A DNA stretch of 64,000 nucleotides from Reichenbachiella sp. 5M10 (GCF_002742335.1 NZ_MDGR01000007.1:1678501-1742500); one strand, 5' to 3'; shown: positions 26,170-35,222, counted from the first letter of the stretch. The notes: a model not told the origin generated them from the letters alone. Made by a program: numbers and translations.

Positions 26170-26976
26170 TTATACCGAGGCTTTGATCAACTGCGACTCG
26201 TGCGCGTAGTACACGCGGCTGTTGGGCTCGACGCTGCTCGTCAGCCAGACATTGCCGCCGATGATGCTGTTGGCACCTATGACGGTACGACCACCGAGGA
26301 TCGTTGCTCCGGCATAGATGACGACATTGTCACCGATGGTAGGGTGTCGTTTGGTGAGCGCCATCTCTTTGCGTACACTCATGGCACCTAGGGTCACGCC
26401 CTGATATACCTTGACATTGCTACCGATAATACAGGTCTCGCCGACCACTACTCCAGTCCCGTGATCGATGCAGAACTTACGTCCGATCTTGGCTTTTGGG
26501 TGGATGTCAATCGAGGTACGTACATGGGCGTATTCGGTGAATATCCGTGGCAAGTAGGGGATGTCTAGTCCCAGCATCACGTGCGCGATGCGGTAGATCG
26601 CTATCGCGAAAAATCCAGGGTAGGTACGGATCACTTCTTTGCGGTCTATGGCTGCAGGGTCACCGCTGAGGATGGCTTCTGCATCTTCGATACACAGGTC
26701 GTAGATGTTTTCCAGCTCGCTGAAGAACAGCTGGCATGAGCTGAGTGCAAAGCTTTTTTCGCAAGCCTCGGTTTTGAGGAGGAGGTCTTCGAAGAGCTGT
26801 TGGATGGCTTTGTACTCCGCGTCTATTTCTGTTTCGGTCTTGAAGCGGATGTTGTTGAGCTCGGGAAATAGAAACTGCAGCAATCTGACGATAAACTGGT
26901 CTATTTCCTTCTCGCCCGGTAGCGCCTTGGGCACGTTGTGTGCCGCGGATATTTTGTCAAAAAACGATTTGTTCAT
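26170..26976 (-). CDS. cysE: Serine O-acetyltransferase
   Basis: About 268 residues, supplying O-acetylserine for the downstream CysM. The N-terminal helical part is followed by a left-handed beta-helix hexapeptide domain: DIHPKAKIGRKFCIDHGTGVVVGETCIIGSNVKVYQ holds the catalytic His-Asp region, followed by RHPTIGDNVVIYAGATILGG. I chose the ATG at 26974-26976 (MNKSFFDKI); an earlier in-frame start would add nine residues. The long N-terminal region and missing C-terminal tail resemble the plant-like/EpsC form. Confidence 0.92.
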   Translation of the reverse strand: MNKSFFDKISAAHNVPKALPGEKEIDQFIVRLLQFLFPELNNIRFKTETEIDAEYKAIQQLFEDLLLKTEACEKSFALSSCQLFFSELENIYDLCIEDAEAILSGDPAAIDRKEVIRTYPGFFAIAIYRIAHVMLGLDIPYLPRIFTEYAHVRTSIDIHPKAKIGRKFCIDHGTGVVVGETCIIGSNVKVYQGVTLGAMSVRKEMALTKRHPTIGDNVVIYAGATILGGRTVIGANSIIGGNVWLTSSVEPNSRVYYAHESQLIKASV

Positions 26977-27290
26977 ATTCTCTCTAGGTGTCAAACCTTG
27001 CAACGTAAAGGTAAAACTAGTGTTTCGATTGTGAAATAAAATGCTATTGCTTTGAGTTCCTTACTTTTTTTGAGAAAATGTGACTGAAGAGGGTGGAGGT
27101 ATCAACCTAACACCTACCCAATACCGTTTTGCAATATTCCAAGGGATTGGTCTTAACCTTGGGAACTTAGAGAGGAAAAAACTACTTTGACCGTCCGAGC
27201 CGATCAGCCGCCGGCTTCCCGCAGCATAGTTTGAGAAAAGAGAAACATTTTTAAACCAATTGTAAACGCCTACAAACGGGTATATTAAGA
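26977..27290. other. Intergenic stretch upstream of cysE, no gene recognised
   Basis: About 310 bases. A short minus-strand frame exists here (27061-27315) but its translation is rich in R, P and S and lacks family features; I do not call it. AGCCGCCGGCT near 27208 forms a small palindrome. The right edge abuts the truncated BRCT fragment, so this stretch may include foreign or rearranged DNA. Confidence 0.4.
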
Positions 27291-27488
27291 TGTAACGTAA
27301 CGAATTCTGTAACAAAGAAAACGACTATGCTAATTGTAGGGCTTCAAGATTCATATAAACTTGGTGGTTATGAGAAAAGTTCAAAGCATCGAAAGGCGGA
27401 AGAACTTGTTAAAAAGGGTCAGCAGATAAAGATATTTTCAGAAAATGACTTCCGAAAGATTGTTGAGATGAATAAAAAGTCTCTCTAA
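27291..27488 (+). pseudogene. C-terminal half of a BRCT domain (truncated gene remnant)
   Basis: The frame reads VTNSVTKKTTMLIVG, LQDSYKLGGYEKSSKHRKAE, then QIKIFSENDFRKIVEM to TAA at 27486-27488. This is the second half of a BRCT domain as found at the C-terminus of DNA ligases and some exonucleases: SVTKKTxxLIVG, then SSKHRKAEEL and IKIxSExDF. The first half (the GxxVxFTGxL region) and everything upstream are missing. An ATG at 27327 would give only 53 residues. I read it as a gene truncated on its left side near 27285-27291. Confidence 0.65.
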
Positions 27489-27640
27489 TATTATCTGTCA
27501 CCCTCTGGTCGTCACGTCCGCTATGACCCAAAACAGGCAAGAGTATCGGTCCTTTGATCACTCAATTCACTTCTGAATTTTATTGCTGTGTTTCGTGATC
27601 AGCATTCGCTCAGGTGCTTTGCGTTAGGAGCACAGGGAGG

Positions 27641-28729
27641 TTAGTGCAGCATTTGAATCACGGCATGGTTGCCATTGACTTTCCAGTCAGGTGCAGTTTG
27701 ATTGAGAGCAGTGACTTGCTCTTGCGCAAGGCCAGTTTGGATGTCGGACTTGAGCGTGCGGATGCAGTAGGTCGGGTGCGTCAGGTAGCTACACAGTGCG
27801 GCGGAAGGTTGTGTCGACGGGATCATTCGGTCTTGAAAGAAGCGACGGTAGTTGGCGTCTCCTTTGGCTAGCAGTAGTGCGTGGGGGGTGATAAGTCCAT
27901 CAGGTAGCTGGTCGTAATGGGTGGGACTCGTCCAGAAGGGGTGAAACTGCAGGATGATTTGTTGTTTGTCGATTTTGGTTTGGAGGCTCTGTGCAAAGGT
28001 GCCAGCGCCGTTTTCGAGCAAGGTGTCTAGCAAATGTCCAATGTCCTCGTAGATGACGTCTGACACGAAGATGGGTGCTGCTTTGAGGTGGAGTTTGACT
28101 ATGTGACCGTAGTGATCTACGAGGTGGTTGACGAGCAACAAGTCACTGAACAGTTCCATGCCGGCATTGTCTAGGATGATGTCAACGTGGGTTGCTGCTT
28201 CGAAATCATGGATGAGGTGTTGTCGGTCGTCGAGTAGGAGCTTGAGGTTGAGCTCTTCTGCAGATTTCAATTGGCTGAGGTCGGACTTGTTGCCTTGTAG
28301 GCTTTGGAGAAGGTAGTCAGTGCTTTGCCAGTTTTGGGTGGCCTTTAGACAAGGGGCAAGTGCTGCGCGATGCTTGTGGAGGTCAGTCGCTTTGATTTTC
28401 CCGAAAGGGTCAACGCCTAAGCGCTCATAGTCGACTAGGTAGAGTATGTAGGCAAATAGATAGACCTCTGCGTCGAAAAAGGGCAGTTCGAGGATGCTCT
28501 TGCCTTCGTGTGCGTGGTAGAAATCGTCCCAAAAAGGGCGTCCCTGATGAATGCGCAAGATGATCAGGCTATCGAGGTTTTCTTTGAGTCGTTCCAGTCT
28601 TTCGGTGATTGCTGCATCGAATAATTCGCTGGCGAGTATGTCTGTCAGGATTTTGGGGTAGCGCAGACGAAAGGTCATGCCCGAAAATGCAAGGGGTGAA
28701 ATGGGGATGGGGGGATAAGAATCAAGCAT
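27641..28729 (-). CDS. ARMT1-like damage-control phosphatase (DUF89)
   Basis: A 362-residue protein of the DUF89 metal-dependent phosphatase family, subfamily III (ARMT1-like). Key signatures are the N-terminal YPKILTDIL, the metal site ILDNAGMELFSDLLL with D and N ligands, KLHLKAAPIFVSDV, and KGDANYRRFFQDR. Eukaryotic relatives hydrolyse phosphometabolites such as fructose-1-phosphate and were also reported as carboxyl methyltransferases. The start at 28729 agrees with the family's proline-rich N-terminus. It stands alone with no evident operon partner. Confidence 0.85.
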   Translation of the reverse strand: MLDSYPPIPISPLAFSGMTFRLRYPKILTDILASELFDAAITERLERLKENLDSLIILRIHQGRPFWDDFYHAHEGKSILELPFFDAEVYLFAYILYLVDYERLGVDPFGKIKATDLHKHRAALAPCLKATQNWQSTDYLLQSLQGNKSDLSQLKSAEELNLKLLLDDRQHLIHDFEAATHVDIILDNAGMELFSDLLLVNHLVDHYGHIVKLHLKAAPIFVSDVIYEDIGHLLDTLLENGAGTFAQSLQTKIDKQQIILQFHPFWTSPTHYDQLPDGLITPHALLLAKGDANYRRFFQDRMIPSTQPSAALCSYLTHPTYCIRTLKSDIQTGLAQEQVTALNQTAPDWKVNGNHAVIQMLH

Positions 28730-28911
28730 AGTGTAAAGGTAGAAAAGTCTGCGATAGGAAGTGCTGTAGACTGTGGCAATTGCAAGAGAGGGGGTGCGGA
28801 TACACAGGGTAGGCGAGAGGGGATGGAATTGAGGGAATTAGGAGTAGGATTATTCATAATAAATCCCTTAGTTTTCAGTTACTGTTTTTTCAACTTGCTA
28901 TTTTGAATCCC

Positions 28912-30030
28912 ATGATGAAAACGTACAGCATACTTCTTTTTAGTTTCTTTCTGATGCCATGTGGCGCCTGGGCTGCAGATACGCTCAATCTCTACGAGGC
29001 AGTGGCTCAAAACAAAATCCGTGTGCTGCCACAAGGGCAGGGTGGATTGGGAGCGGAAGCAGCACTGCTGACTCTTCACAACAATACTCTGCGCCCGTTG
29101 TGTGTCGTGTTGCCTGTGGGGTTGTATTTCTCATCGATAGATCCAGAAGTACAGGATTTGCTGACCTTGCAGGAGGAAGTGCTGACCTTGGCAGCCAATC
29201 AATCTGCTACTGCCAAGCTCTATGGTGCGTGTACTCAAATGCCACTCATATCGCCACAGTCAGGGGAAGCTTACCAGTTGAAGCTGTCTCCGGACTCGGC
29301 ATTGCAGCGACTGGCAGGACAGATTGTAGCTGTAGGACTCGAGGAGACTATCGGTCAATCTGCGGTATGGGCATATACCGACCGAAGTGGTGTACAGTAT
29401 ATCTATGATCCAGACGCCATCCACCAATCCTGGACTGTCGCTACGCTGGTGGCCGAACTGAACGGCCAAACCCCTCCGACGCGTGAGTCCTTTGAGATGG
29501 GGAAAGGTCGAGTACGCCCCACGATATTCACTGCACGGGTAGACTTGGTTTATCATTCGCCGACGCAGAACATGGCGAAACTCGAAATATACAATGGGTC
29601 TGGTGAGTTGGTGAAGACCTGTTTTGACTACAAACCGCTATCTGCGGGTTTACATTTCTATACGCTGGGTCTCAACCGCATCGTGGATAGGGATACGGTG
29701 AGTTATGTGGCTCAATTGACCGATCGCGAAGGCCATGTGCTCCAAACTATGCCCCTGGTCAATAACCAGCCGTATGTAGCAGCAAAAGAAAAAGTGCAAA
29801 AGATACAATTTGAGTTCATCGTTAGGCAGCCCGATTTCATCGATATGGAGGTTTACGATGAGAACGACCGCCTCGTGGAGGTGATCTACCTCAACAAGCA
29901 CTTTCCCATCACCAAGAGAAATACCCGTTTCACCTTCATTCATGCCTTTGAGAAGGGGACAACCTATAGCATCAAACTCATTGATTCTAAAGGGCAAGTG
30001 ATCCATAGCGAGCCTGTGGTGGCAAATTGA
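28912..30030 (+). CDS. Secreted protein of unknown function
   Basis: A 372-residue exported protein with signal peptide SILLFSFFLMPCGAWA before ADTLNLY. Residues 30-150 resemble a beta-rich domain with a conserved-looking core (LTLHNNTLRPLCVVLPVGLYFSS, then VLTLAANQSATAKLYGACTQM). The C-terminal half reads as two or three beta-sandwich modules (VEVIYLNKHFPITKRN and RFTFIHAFEKGTTYSIKL). No family is assigned. I start at the ATG at 28912; a second ATG follows directly, and a TTG lies three codons upstream. The next gene begins 35 bases after the stop. Confidence 0.7.
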   Translation: MMKTYSILLFSFFLMPCGAWAADTLNLYEAVAQNKIRVLPQGQGGLGAEAALLTLHNNTLRPLCVVLPVGLYFSSIDPEVQDLLTLQEEVLTLAANQSATAKLYGACTQMPLISPQSGEAYQLKLSPDSALQRLAGQIVAVGLEETIGQSAVWAYTDRSGVQYIYDPDAIHQSWTVATLVAELNGQTPPTRESFEMGKGRVRPTIFTARVDLVYHSPTQNMAKLEIYNGSGELVKTCFDYKPLSAGLHFYTLGLNRIVDRDTVSYVAQLTDREGHVLQTMPLVNNQPYVAAKEKVQKIQFEFIVRQPDFIDMEVYDENDRLVEVIYLNKHFPITKRNTRFTFIHAFEKGTTYSIKLIDSKGQVIHSEPVVAN

Positions 30031-30065
30031 GTGGTGGAGCGACGAAGGCAGGGAAAGCATGTAGG

Positions 30066-30551
30066 ATGAAATTGGAACGGATACGATATAGGACAATGAG
30101 TACCCTGATGATCGCAGGGATGGTTTGGGGCTATGTGAGCCTCGCAGGAGAGCGTGTGCTTGCCGAAGACGTGGAATCAAGCATAGGAAAGCTTGTGTTT
30201 GACCCGATGCAAGCGTTTGAGGTGATGGATATTGAGCACTTTTCGGATCATCCGTCTTCTGCTATTGACTCGGGTATCTGTGTAGGTTGGCAGTTGGGTA
30301 TGGAGGAGTGGATATGGATCTTGAAAACGATGCAACCCATCACTGCCACGGATTGGCATTACCGCTACAGTCATCTGCCTTGCATATCCCGTGGGGTGGT
30401 CGTACAAGCGGAGGCGAGGTTTGAGGTGGAGATCAATGCAGGAGCATGGTTGATGATCGTTTCGGATACTATTTTATACTATGGGGATTCGGACCGACAA
30501 TTGACGGACGTGTTTGTGGATGAAGTATGGAGGCCCGAAGAGGGCGAGTGA
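30066..30551 (+). CDS. Hypothetical exported protein
   Basis: A 161-residue product with a hydrophobic stretch near residues 11-27 (STLMIAGMVWGYVSLAG) and a probable cleavage before EDVESS. The rest contains DSGICVGWQLGMEEW and FEVEINAGAWLMIV and has no recognised motif. I start at the ATG at 30066; earlier non-ATG starts overlapping the preceding gene are possible. It seems to form a unit with the secreted protein upstream and the WapI-like gene downstream. Confidence 0.55.
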   Translation: MKLERIRYRTMSTLMIAGMVWGYVSLAGERVLAEDVESSIGKLVFDPMQAFEVMDIEHFSDHPSSAIDSGICVGWQLGMEEWIWILKTMQPITATDWHYRYSHLPCISRGVVVQAEARFEVEINAGAWLMIVSDTILYYGDSDRQLTDVFVDEVWRPEEGE

Positions 30552-30596
30552 AATGTGTATGTGTCGAATGGAAAATCAACCTAAACTCCTCAGAAG

Positions 30597-31013
30597 ATGA
30601 TCATAGACGGGGCAAATGGGGCTTTGGAGCTCAAGATCATAGGTTATCAATATCCAAGCGTCACCAGTGGTCATGACGGCAATTGGTTGCGTATACAGTT
30701 GGACGGTAGGGTAGACGGAGTACATCGTCGCTGGGTTGATCCGTGCTTGCTGACTTGGGAACTAGCAGAACTCATCGATTGGCTGAGAAGCATACGTCAC
30801 GCGGATACGGCTAGTCACCTTGAGTTGTTTTTTGTCGAACCCATGCTTTCTTTTGGCCTACTCAAGAGGGAATCCACTGGCATGCAATTGCAAATCCGTC
30901 TGGATGAGGGGACGGAGGATTGTGTGATGACTTTTGAGGTAGATCAGAAAAAACTCGATCGTATGGTAGAGGATCTCTCGGGTCAATTGGTACACTACCC
31001 GGTACGTTCATAG
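30597..31013 (+). CDS. WapI-family immunity-like protein
   Basis: A 138-residue cytoplasmic protein. ALELKIIGYQYP, DGNWLRIQLDG and PCLLTWELAELIDWL match, from memory, the WapI immunity family, which protects cells from Rhs/WapA-type nuclease toxins. No toxin gene with Rhs or WapA repeats is in the window, so the gene is either a solitary immunity protein or a domain relative with another job. It follows the hypothetical gene by 45 bases. Confidence 0.65.
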   Translation: MIIDGANGALELKIIGYQYPSVTSGHDGNWLRIQLDGRVDGVHRRWVDPCLLTWELAELIDWLRSIRHADTASHLELFFVEPMLSFGLLKRESTGMQLQIRLDEGTEDCVMTFEVDQKKLDRMVEDLSGQLVHYPVRS

Positions 31014-31129
31014 GTGTTGACATCCAGTTCGTTGTGCTGACGACATTCGGTCAGGTAATCTGCCTGCACTTCTTATCGTGCAGAGGAATCTCTAACTTGA
31101 AGCATGTGTAAACAAATCCACCTACAGTT

Positions 31130-31447
31130 ATGAGTATCCAAAAGATTGATGAAGAATTTGATACCTTGTCCACGGCCGTCAACGCCATGAATAAACGAGG
31201 CTATACTGAGGGATTTGAGGCAATAGATACCTGTATTGTTGCCTCCTATTCCAAGACAGAATATCAGCCCAATGACCTCAAGATCGTCAAGACCTTCCGT
31301 TTTGAGGGCATGACCGATCCACAGGATCAGACGGCCTTGTTTGTGCTAGAGGCACATGACGGGACCAAAGGTACGCTGGTGATGTCCTACAGTTCGCAGC
31401 ACGATCAAAATGTCGAATTGATCAAGCAGATTCCTGAGGCGTCATAA
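31130..31447 (+). CDS. Small conserved protein (often mislabelled PRPP synthetase)
   Basis: A 105-residue cytoplasmic protein. The N-terminal DTLSTAVNAMNKRGYTEGF and central KIVKTFRFEGMTDPQDQTALFVLE match a small family widespread in Bacteroidota that I recall being labelled phosphoribosylpyrophosphate synthetase, although it has none of that enzyme's motifs. Function is unknown. A hairpin at 31509-31545 separates it from the convergent TonB-dependent receptor. Confidence 0.75.
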   Translation: MSIQKIDEEFDTLSTAVNAMNKRGYTEGFEAIDTCIVASYSKTEYQPNDLKIVKTFRFEGMTDPQDQTALFVLEAHDGTKGTLVMSYSSQHDQNVELIKQIPEAS

Positions 31448-31508
31448 CCTATGGATTGATATTGGTTTGTACCGATAGGGATCATCCGACACTACCCGAT
31501 GCGAGTAG

Positions 31509-31545
31509 CAAGGCCCTAGGCAATGCGAAGTTGCCTAGGACCTTG
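31509..31545. terminator. Long hairpin between convergent genes
   Basis: Fifteen-base arms (31509-31523 and 31531-31545) pair with one mismatch around a 7-base loop. There is no T tract, so it may be a bidirectional terminator or only a barrier to read-through. Confidence 0.55.
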
Positions 31546-31555
31546 TGGGGGCTTG

Positions 31556-33916
31556 TTAGAAATGAATCGAGTACGAGATAGTAGGGAGCAGGGCGAGTTG
31601 GGTCACGTCTTCGATTTGGTTGGTGGCTTGGACGAAGTACTGGTTGACGACCACTTGGTTGTTGGTCGCATTTTGTATGTCTAGCTTAAACTCTCGTGTG
31701 GTGCGGCCTTTGTCGCGCCGTGTGCCAATGGCGAAGTTGAAGATGAATAAGTCACTGGATCGTGCGGAGAAGGGCTTGTCGTCTTGACGTACCTCTTCGC
31801 CTTGGGCAATGGACGCTGCTAGATCGATCGGCGTATAGCGTTTGCCTCCCATGATTGTAAACTTCCCGTTGAAGAAGAGTACGCGCTGTTGGTTTACTTT
31901 TCCGATTTTGAATTCTTTTCCGCCCAGGACATTGACAATGTAGTCGCTGGCAAAGGTGGTCTCACGTTCTATTCCATCCATGGCTGTGTACAGCGACTGA
32001 AATAGTGAGGCAGAAGCGATGTAGTAGAAGCCCTGATGGAGGTATTGCTCTAGGGTCAGTTCCATTCCATAGTTGCGTCCAGTGCCTTCGTTGACCAGGT
32101 CGATCTCGGTGTAGAGGTCGCTGATGTTGAGCATTGATAGGGTGCTGTTGGGCTCGTTTTCGACAGGGACATCATAGAGGTACTGGTAGTACAATTCTGT
32201 CTTGAAGTGGGTACGCTGACCGATGAGCTGATCATAGCCGATGACAAAGTGCGCTGCTTTGGATACCTCCAGTGACTTATTGGGTTGGGTGTAGCTGCCA
32301 TCCGCTTGCTGAAACTTCCACAGGTAGACTGAGGCACTCTCCATGCGGCTATGCAGGCCAGTACCGATACTGATAGAGTTGCGGGGGGTGGTTTCCCATT
32401 TCAAGGCTGCCCTCGGTTCGAGGCTGTAGCTTTTGTTGAGCGCGAAGTGTTGCATGTGCATCCCGCTGGTCATCGTGAGGTCTTGGGTTAGGCGAGCTTT
32501 CCAAGTCACAAAAGCCTGTGTGCGGTTGGTGTTTCCTTCGTCATCGAGTACATTTTCCAAGAGGTCTTCGTCGTAGTTGTAGGCATTTTGATACATGTTG
32601 TAGTGTTGGCTGTTGTTGATGATGCCGAGCTCGAATTTGTGCTTGGCGTTGAGTTTGTATCCGTAGGTGGCAGCTGTCCGGACGAAGGACTTGATGTAGT
32701 CCGAGTCATAGACGCGGTAGAAGTCACTCGGATTGCTATGCTCAGGAATATCGAAGGTGTTTTGGAGTAGTGTCCCAGATAGAGCTACTGTCGTACGCAA
32801 GTATGAGCGTGAATCGATGAGGTAGTTGTAGGTGAGGCCTACTGTTCCCATGTTGCTTTGCATGACGGCCTTGCCGACGATCTCGTCACTGTCCTCTACT
32901 GTCTCTTCGGTACTGATCGAGCTGATTCCTCCCAGCCCAAAGACAGAAAAACTGTGTTTGCCATTGACGGGGAGGTGGATGTTGAAGGAGAGGTCTTGGT
33001 ATTTGGGTACCCCTCCGAAATCAATGATGTTGGCCTTGTCGATGAGTGCGAGCGAAGAGTAACGGTAGTTCATCAGGTAGGAGCCTCCATAGCCCGGCTG
33101 GAAGGGACCCTCTAGAGTAAAATCCAGCCCCAGCGTACTGATGCCGGCGGTGTATTCACGCTGCTCGTTGTTGCCCTTTTTTAGACGCATGTCGAATACG
33201 CCCGATAGGGCATTGCCATACTCTGGGGCAAATGCCCCCGTCATGAAGTCCGAGTCACTGAGCATGTTGCTATTGAGGGCGTTGATAGGACCTCCCGTCG
33301 AGCCGTCATTGGCGAAGTGGTTGGGGTTGGGGATTTCGACTCCTTCGAGACGCCATAGGATGCCTTTGGGCGAATTGCCCCGAACGATGATGTCGTTGTT
33401 GCCATCGGGGGAGTTGGTCACTCCTGCAAACCCCGAGACCATCCGGGCAGGGTCTCCAAAGGAGCCCGCAAAACGTCCAGTTTCTTCGACAGAGAAAGTG
33501 CGTGCACTGACCAGAGACATCTCGTTGAGTACTTCGGACTTGTCCTTTTTGGCGGTGACGACTACTTCGTCGAGGCTTTCGAAGGATTCTTCCATCGGTA
33601 TGGTGAGTAGGACTTCCTTGGCCGATCCGACGAGGATGTTGGGCAATGTTTTGGTCTCGTATCCCATCATGGTGATTTGGAGAGTGATGCGTCCTACGGG
33701 GATGTCGTCTAGGCGAAACTGCCCTTGGATGTCTGTGATGGCACCTCGAATCGGGTCAGACCCGACGAGCAGGATGCTGGCGCCTATGGCGGGTGATTTG
33801 GAGTCCTGATCGATGACTGTACCGCGGACTGTCTGGGTCAGTGGCTGGGCGAGCGTGGGGAGGCTGAGCATCAATAGTGCGATCAGTAAGCTTAGGATGT
33901 TGTGCTTTGGTGTCAT
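31556..33916 (-). CDS. TonB-dependent receptor with carboxypeptidase-like N-domain
   Basis: A 786-residue outer-membrane receptor. Signal peptide 1-23; a CarboxypepD_reg-like domain at about 28-112 (VRGTVIDQDSKSPAIGASILL, FRLDDIPVGRITLQI, MMGYETK); a plug domain at about 120-240 with DEVVVTA, IIVRGNSPKGILWRLEGVEIPN; then a 22-strand-type barrel to the final SYSIHF. The ligand is unknown. There is no SusD partner next to it, so it is not a typical glycan-uptake pair. It is downstream of an LA_2272 repeat protein on the same strand. Confidence 0.9.
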   Translation of the reverse strand: MTPKHNILSLLIALLMLSLPTLAQPLTQTVRGTVIDQDSKSPAIGASILLVGSDPIRGAITDIQGQFRLDDIPVGRITLQITMMGYETKTLPNILVGSAKEVLLTIPMEESFESLDEVVVTAKKDKSEVLNEMSLVSARTFSVEETGRFAGSFGDPARMVSGFAGVTNSPDGNNDIIVRGNSPKGILWRLEGVEIPNPNHFANDGSTGGPINALNSNMLSDSDFMTGAFAPEYGNALSGVFDMRLKKGNNEQREYTAGISTLGLDFTLEGPFQPGYGGSYLMNYRYSSLALIDKANIIDFGGVPKYQDLSFNIHLPVNGKHSFSVFGLGGISSISTEETVEDSDEIVGKAVMQSNMGTVGLTYNYLIDSRSYLRTTVALSGTLLQNTFDIPEHSNPSDFYRVYDSDYIKSFVRTAATYGYKLNAKHKFELGIINNSQHYNMYQNAYNYDEDLLENVLDDEGNTNRTQAFVTWKARLTQDLTMTSGMHMQHFALNKSYSLEPRAALKWETTPRNSISIGTGLHSRMESASVYLWKFQQADGSYTQPNKSLEVSKAAHFVIGYDQLIGQRTHFKTELYYQYLYDVPVENEPNSTLSMLNISDLYTEIDLVNEGTGRNYGMELTLEQYLHQGFYYIASASLFQSLYTAMDGIERETTFASDYIVNVLGGKEFKIGKVNQQRVLFFNGKFTIMGGKRYTPIDLAASIAQGEEVRQDDKPFSARSSDLFIFNFAIGTRRDKGRTTREFKLDIQNATNNQVVVNQYFVQATNQIEDVTQLALLPTISYSIHF

Positions 33917-33947
33917 TTTGTGTGTGTTTGAATGAGTGGATGAAATA

Positions 33948-33972
33948 TCCTCACAGCTGTATGCTGCGAGGA
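33948..33972. other. Hairpin between the repeat protein and the TonB receptor
   Basis: Arms TCCTCACAGC and GCTGCGAGGA (one mismatch) around TGTAT. On the minus strand it lies after the LA_2272 gene and before the receptor start, so it could reduce read-through into the receptor or stabilise the upstream message. A second small hairpin TGGGC-ATCA-GCCCA is at about 33985-33998. Confidence 0.4.
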
Positions 33973-34010
33973 CAGTAGATGTTGGGCATCAGCCCAGTGT
34001 GTAGTTGGAG

Positions 34011-35222
34011 TTAGAATCGAATACCGAAAGAATAGCCCACCCATGCTTGGATTTTGTAATTGCCTTCTTGCTGTTCGTAAAAGGGCTTGTGGGCTATGTC
34101 AATTGTCGGCTGGTCTGTAGGGCTCTTGTCAGTTTGAGCGACGTAGATGTTGAGCACTGGGCCGCCTGTGACGGTCAGATGCTTGAGTATCTGGTAGCCG
34201 ATATTGACATGAAAGCGGTTGAGTAGGTAGAGTGCTTCCACATGGTCTTCGTGCTTTCGAAGTTGGCTAGAGACCAACTCGATGTTGGCCAGTAGCCGGT
34301 CTTTGAGACGAAACTGCGAGCCAAAGCCTACACCGTAGGACCAGATTTCGTCACCTTGTGCCTCTTCGAACTGCGTCCCGGTTGTGAGGATGGAGTAGAA
34401 GCGGTGGGTCCCGGTGCGCAAGTTGACATTCCATGGTGTGACGTCTCCGTACTCCACACCGAAGGCAAATAGTCCGTTCTTTTTGACGATGTTGATCAAG
34501 CCAAACTGGGTGCCACTGCAAACAGAGTCTGCGATGTTGATGAGTCCAAACTGTAGCCCACGTAGGTGGTTGGTTTGGTTGTATAGGGCGGATAGTTGTA
34601 GTCCTTTGGTTTCTTCGGATAGATTGACGAGACCACTGATTTGCGTACCCTGGAGCGCATTGGATTGGTTGGATAGTCCTGCGAGCTGTACCCCTTGGGT
34701 ACGGAGGCTGTGGTTGTGCAGGCCGGCTAGTTGCATGCCTTGAGAGGTTTGGCTTACATTGACTAGGCCTGTGAGTTGCATGCCTTGCACCGCTTCGGTG
34801 TTGTAGTTGAGGAGTCCGCTGAGTTGTAGTCCTCGGACGGAGCCTTCGATCCAGTTGGATAGTCCTGCCACTTGTGTACCCACGATACCTGCATGGTTGA
34901 TGTTGGAGAGACCTGCGATTTGTGCACCTGTCGTCTGTCCTCCTGTGTAGTTGCTGAGCCCGGCGAGCTGTGCACCGACGACATTTTGCTGGTTGATGTT
35001 GAGCAGTGAAGCGAGTTCTGCACCTTTTAGTGCGTATTCATTTCCCGCAAGGAGGTTGAGCGAGACAAGGTTGGTCTGCTCAGCGGAAGGGCCTCTGCTG
35101 GTGCTGAATCCTGGCACCAATGAGACCTGTCCAATGCGTGTGGCATCTTGTGCAGATAGCGTGGGTAGGGTGGCAAGTAGGTAGAGAATAACCGCGTAAA
35201 TACTGATGTGATTCCTTTTCAT
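34011..35222 (-). CDS. LA_2272-type surface-repeat protein
   Basis: A 403-residue exported protein starting at the ATG at 35220-35222 (MKRNHISIYAVIL signal peptide, cleavage after LSA). About residues 65-250 are eleven tandem units of 15-16 residues of the form G-x-Q-hydrophobic-x-G-L-x-N (GAQLAGLSN, GTQVAGLSN, GLQLSGLLN, GVQLAGLSN), ending in two QFGLINI units. The remainder is barrel-like (GVGFGSQFRLKDRLLANIEL, HVNIGYQILKHLTVTGGP) with a C-terminal aromatic, WVGYSFGIRF. It is a close relative of the C-terminal half of the gene at 36200-37975. The family name LA_2272 surface repeat is from memory; function is unknown. Confidence 0.8.
   Translation of the reverse strand: MKRNHISIYAVILYLLATLPTLSAQDATRIGQVSLVPGFSTSRGPSAEQTNLVSLNLLAGNEYALKGAELASLLNINQQNVVGAQLAGLSNYTGGQTTGAQIAGLSNINHAGIVGTQVAGLSNWIEGSVRGLQLSGLLNYNTEAVQGMQLTGLVNVSQTSQGMQLAGLHNHSLRTQGVQLAGLSNQSNALQGTQISGLVNLSEETKGLQLSALYNQTNHLRGLQFGLINIADSVCSGTQFGLINIVKKNGLFAFGVEYGDVTPWNVNLRTGTHRFYSILTTGTQFEEAQGDEIWSYGVGFGSQFRLKDRLLANIELVSSQLRKHEDHVEALYLLNRFHVNIGYQILKHLTVTGGPVLNIYVAQTDKSPTDQPTIDIAHKPFYEQQEGNYKIQAWVGYSFGIRF
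34476..35024 (-). repeat. Tandem coding repeats, 15-16 codons each
   Basis: The stretch codes for eleven repeats with Q and N at fixed positions. The DNA copies are diverged, so the period is kept at the protein level, pointing to a structural repeat (probable beta-helix or stacked turns) and not to recent slippage. Confidence 0.75.

Noticed and set aside
27061-27315. Minus-strand 84-codon frame upstream of cysE
   Set aside because: Rich in R, P and S, no family features and no good start context. It overlaps the BRCT remnant on the other strand. Treated as chance.
33141-33809. Plus-strand 222-codon frame over the TonB receptor
   Set aside because: Antisense shadow with an S/P/R-rich translation; the receptor's domains are clear on the other strand.
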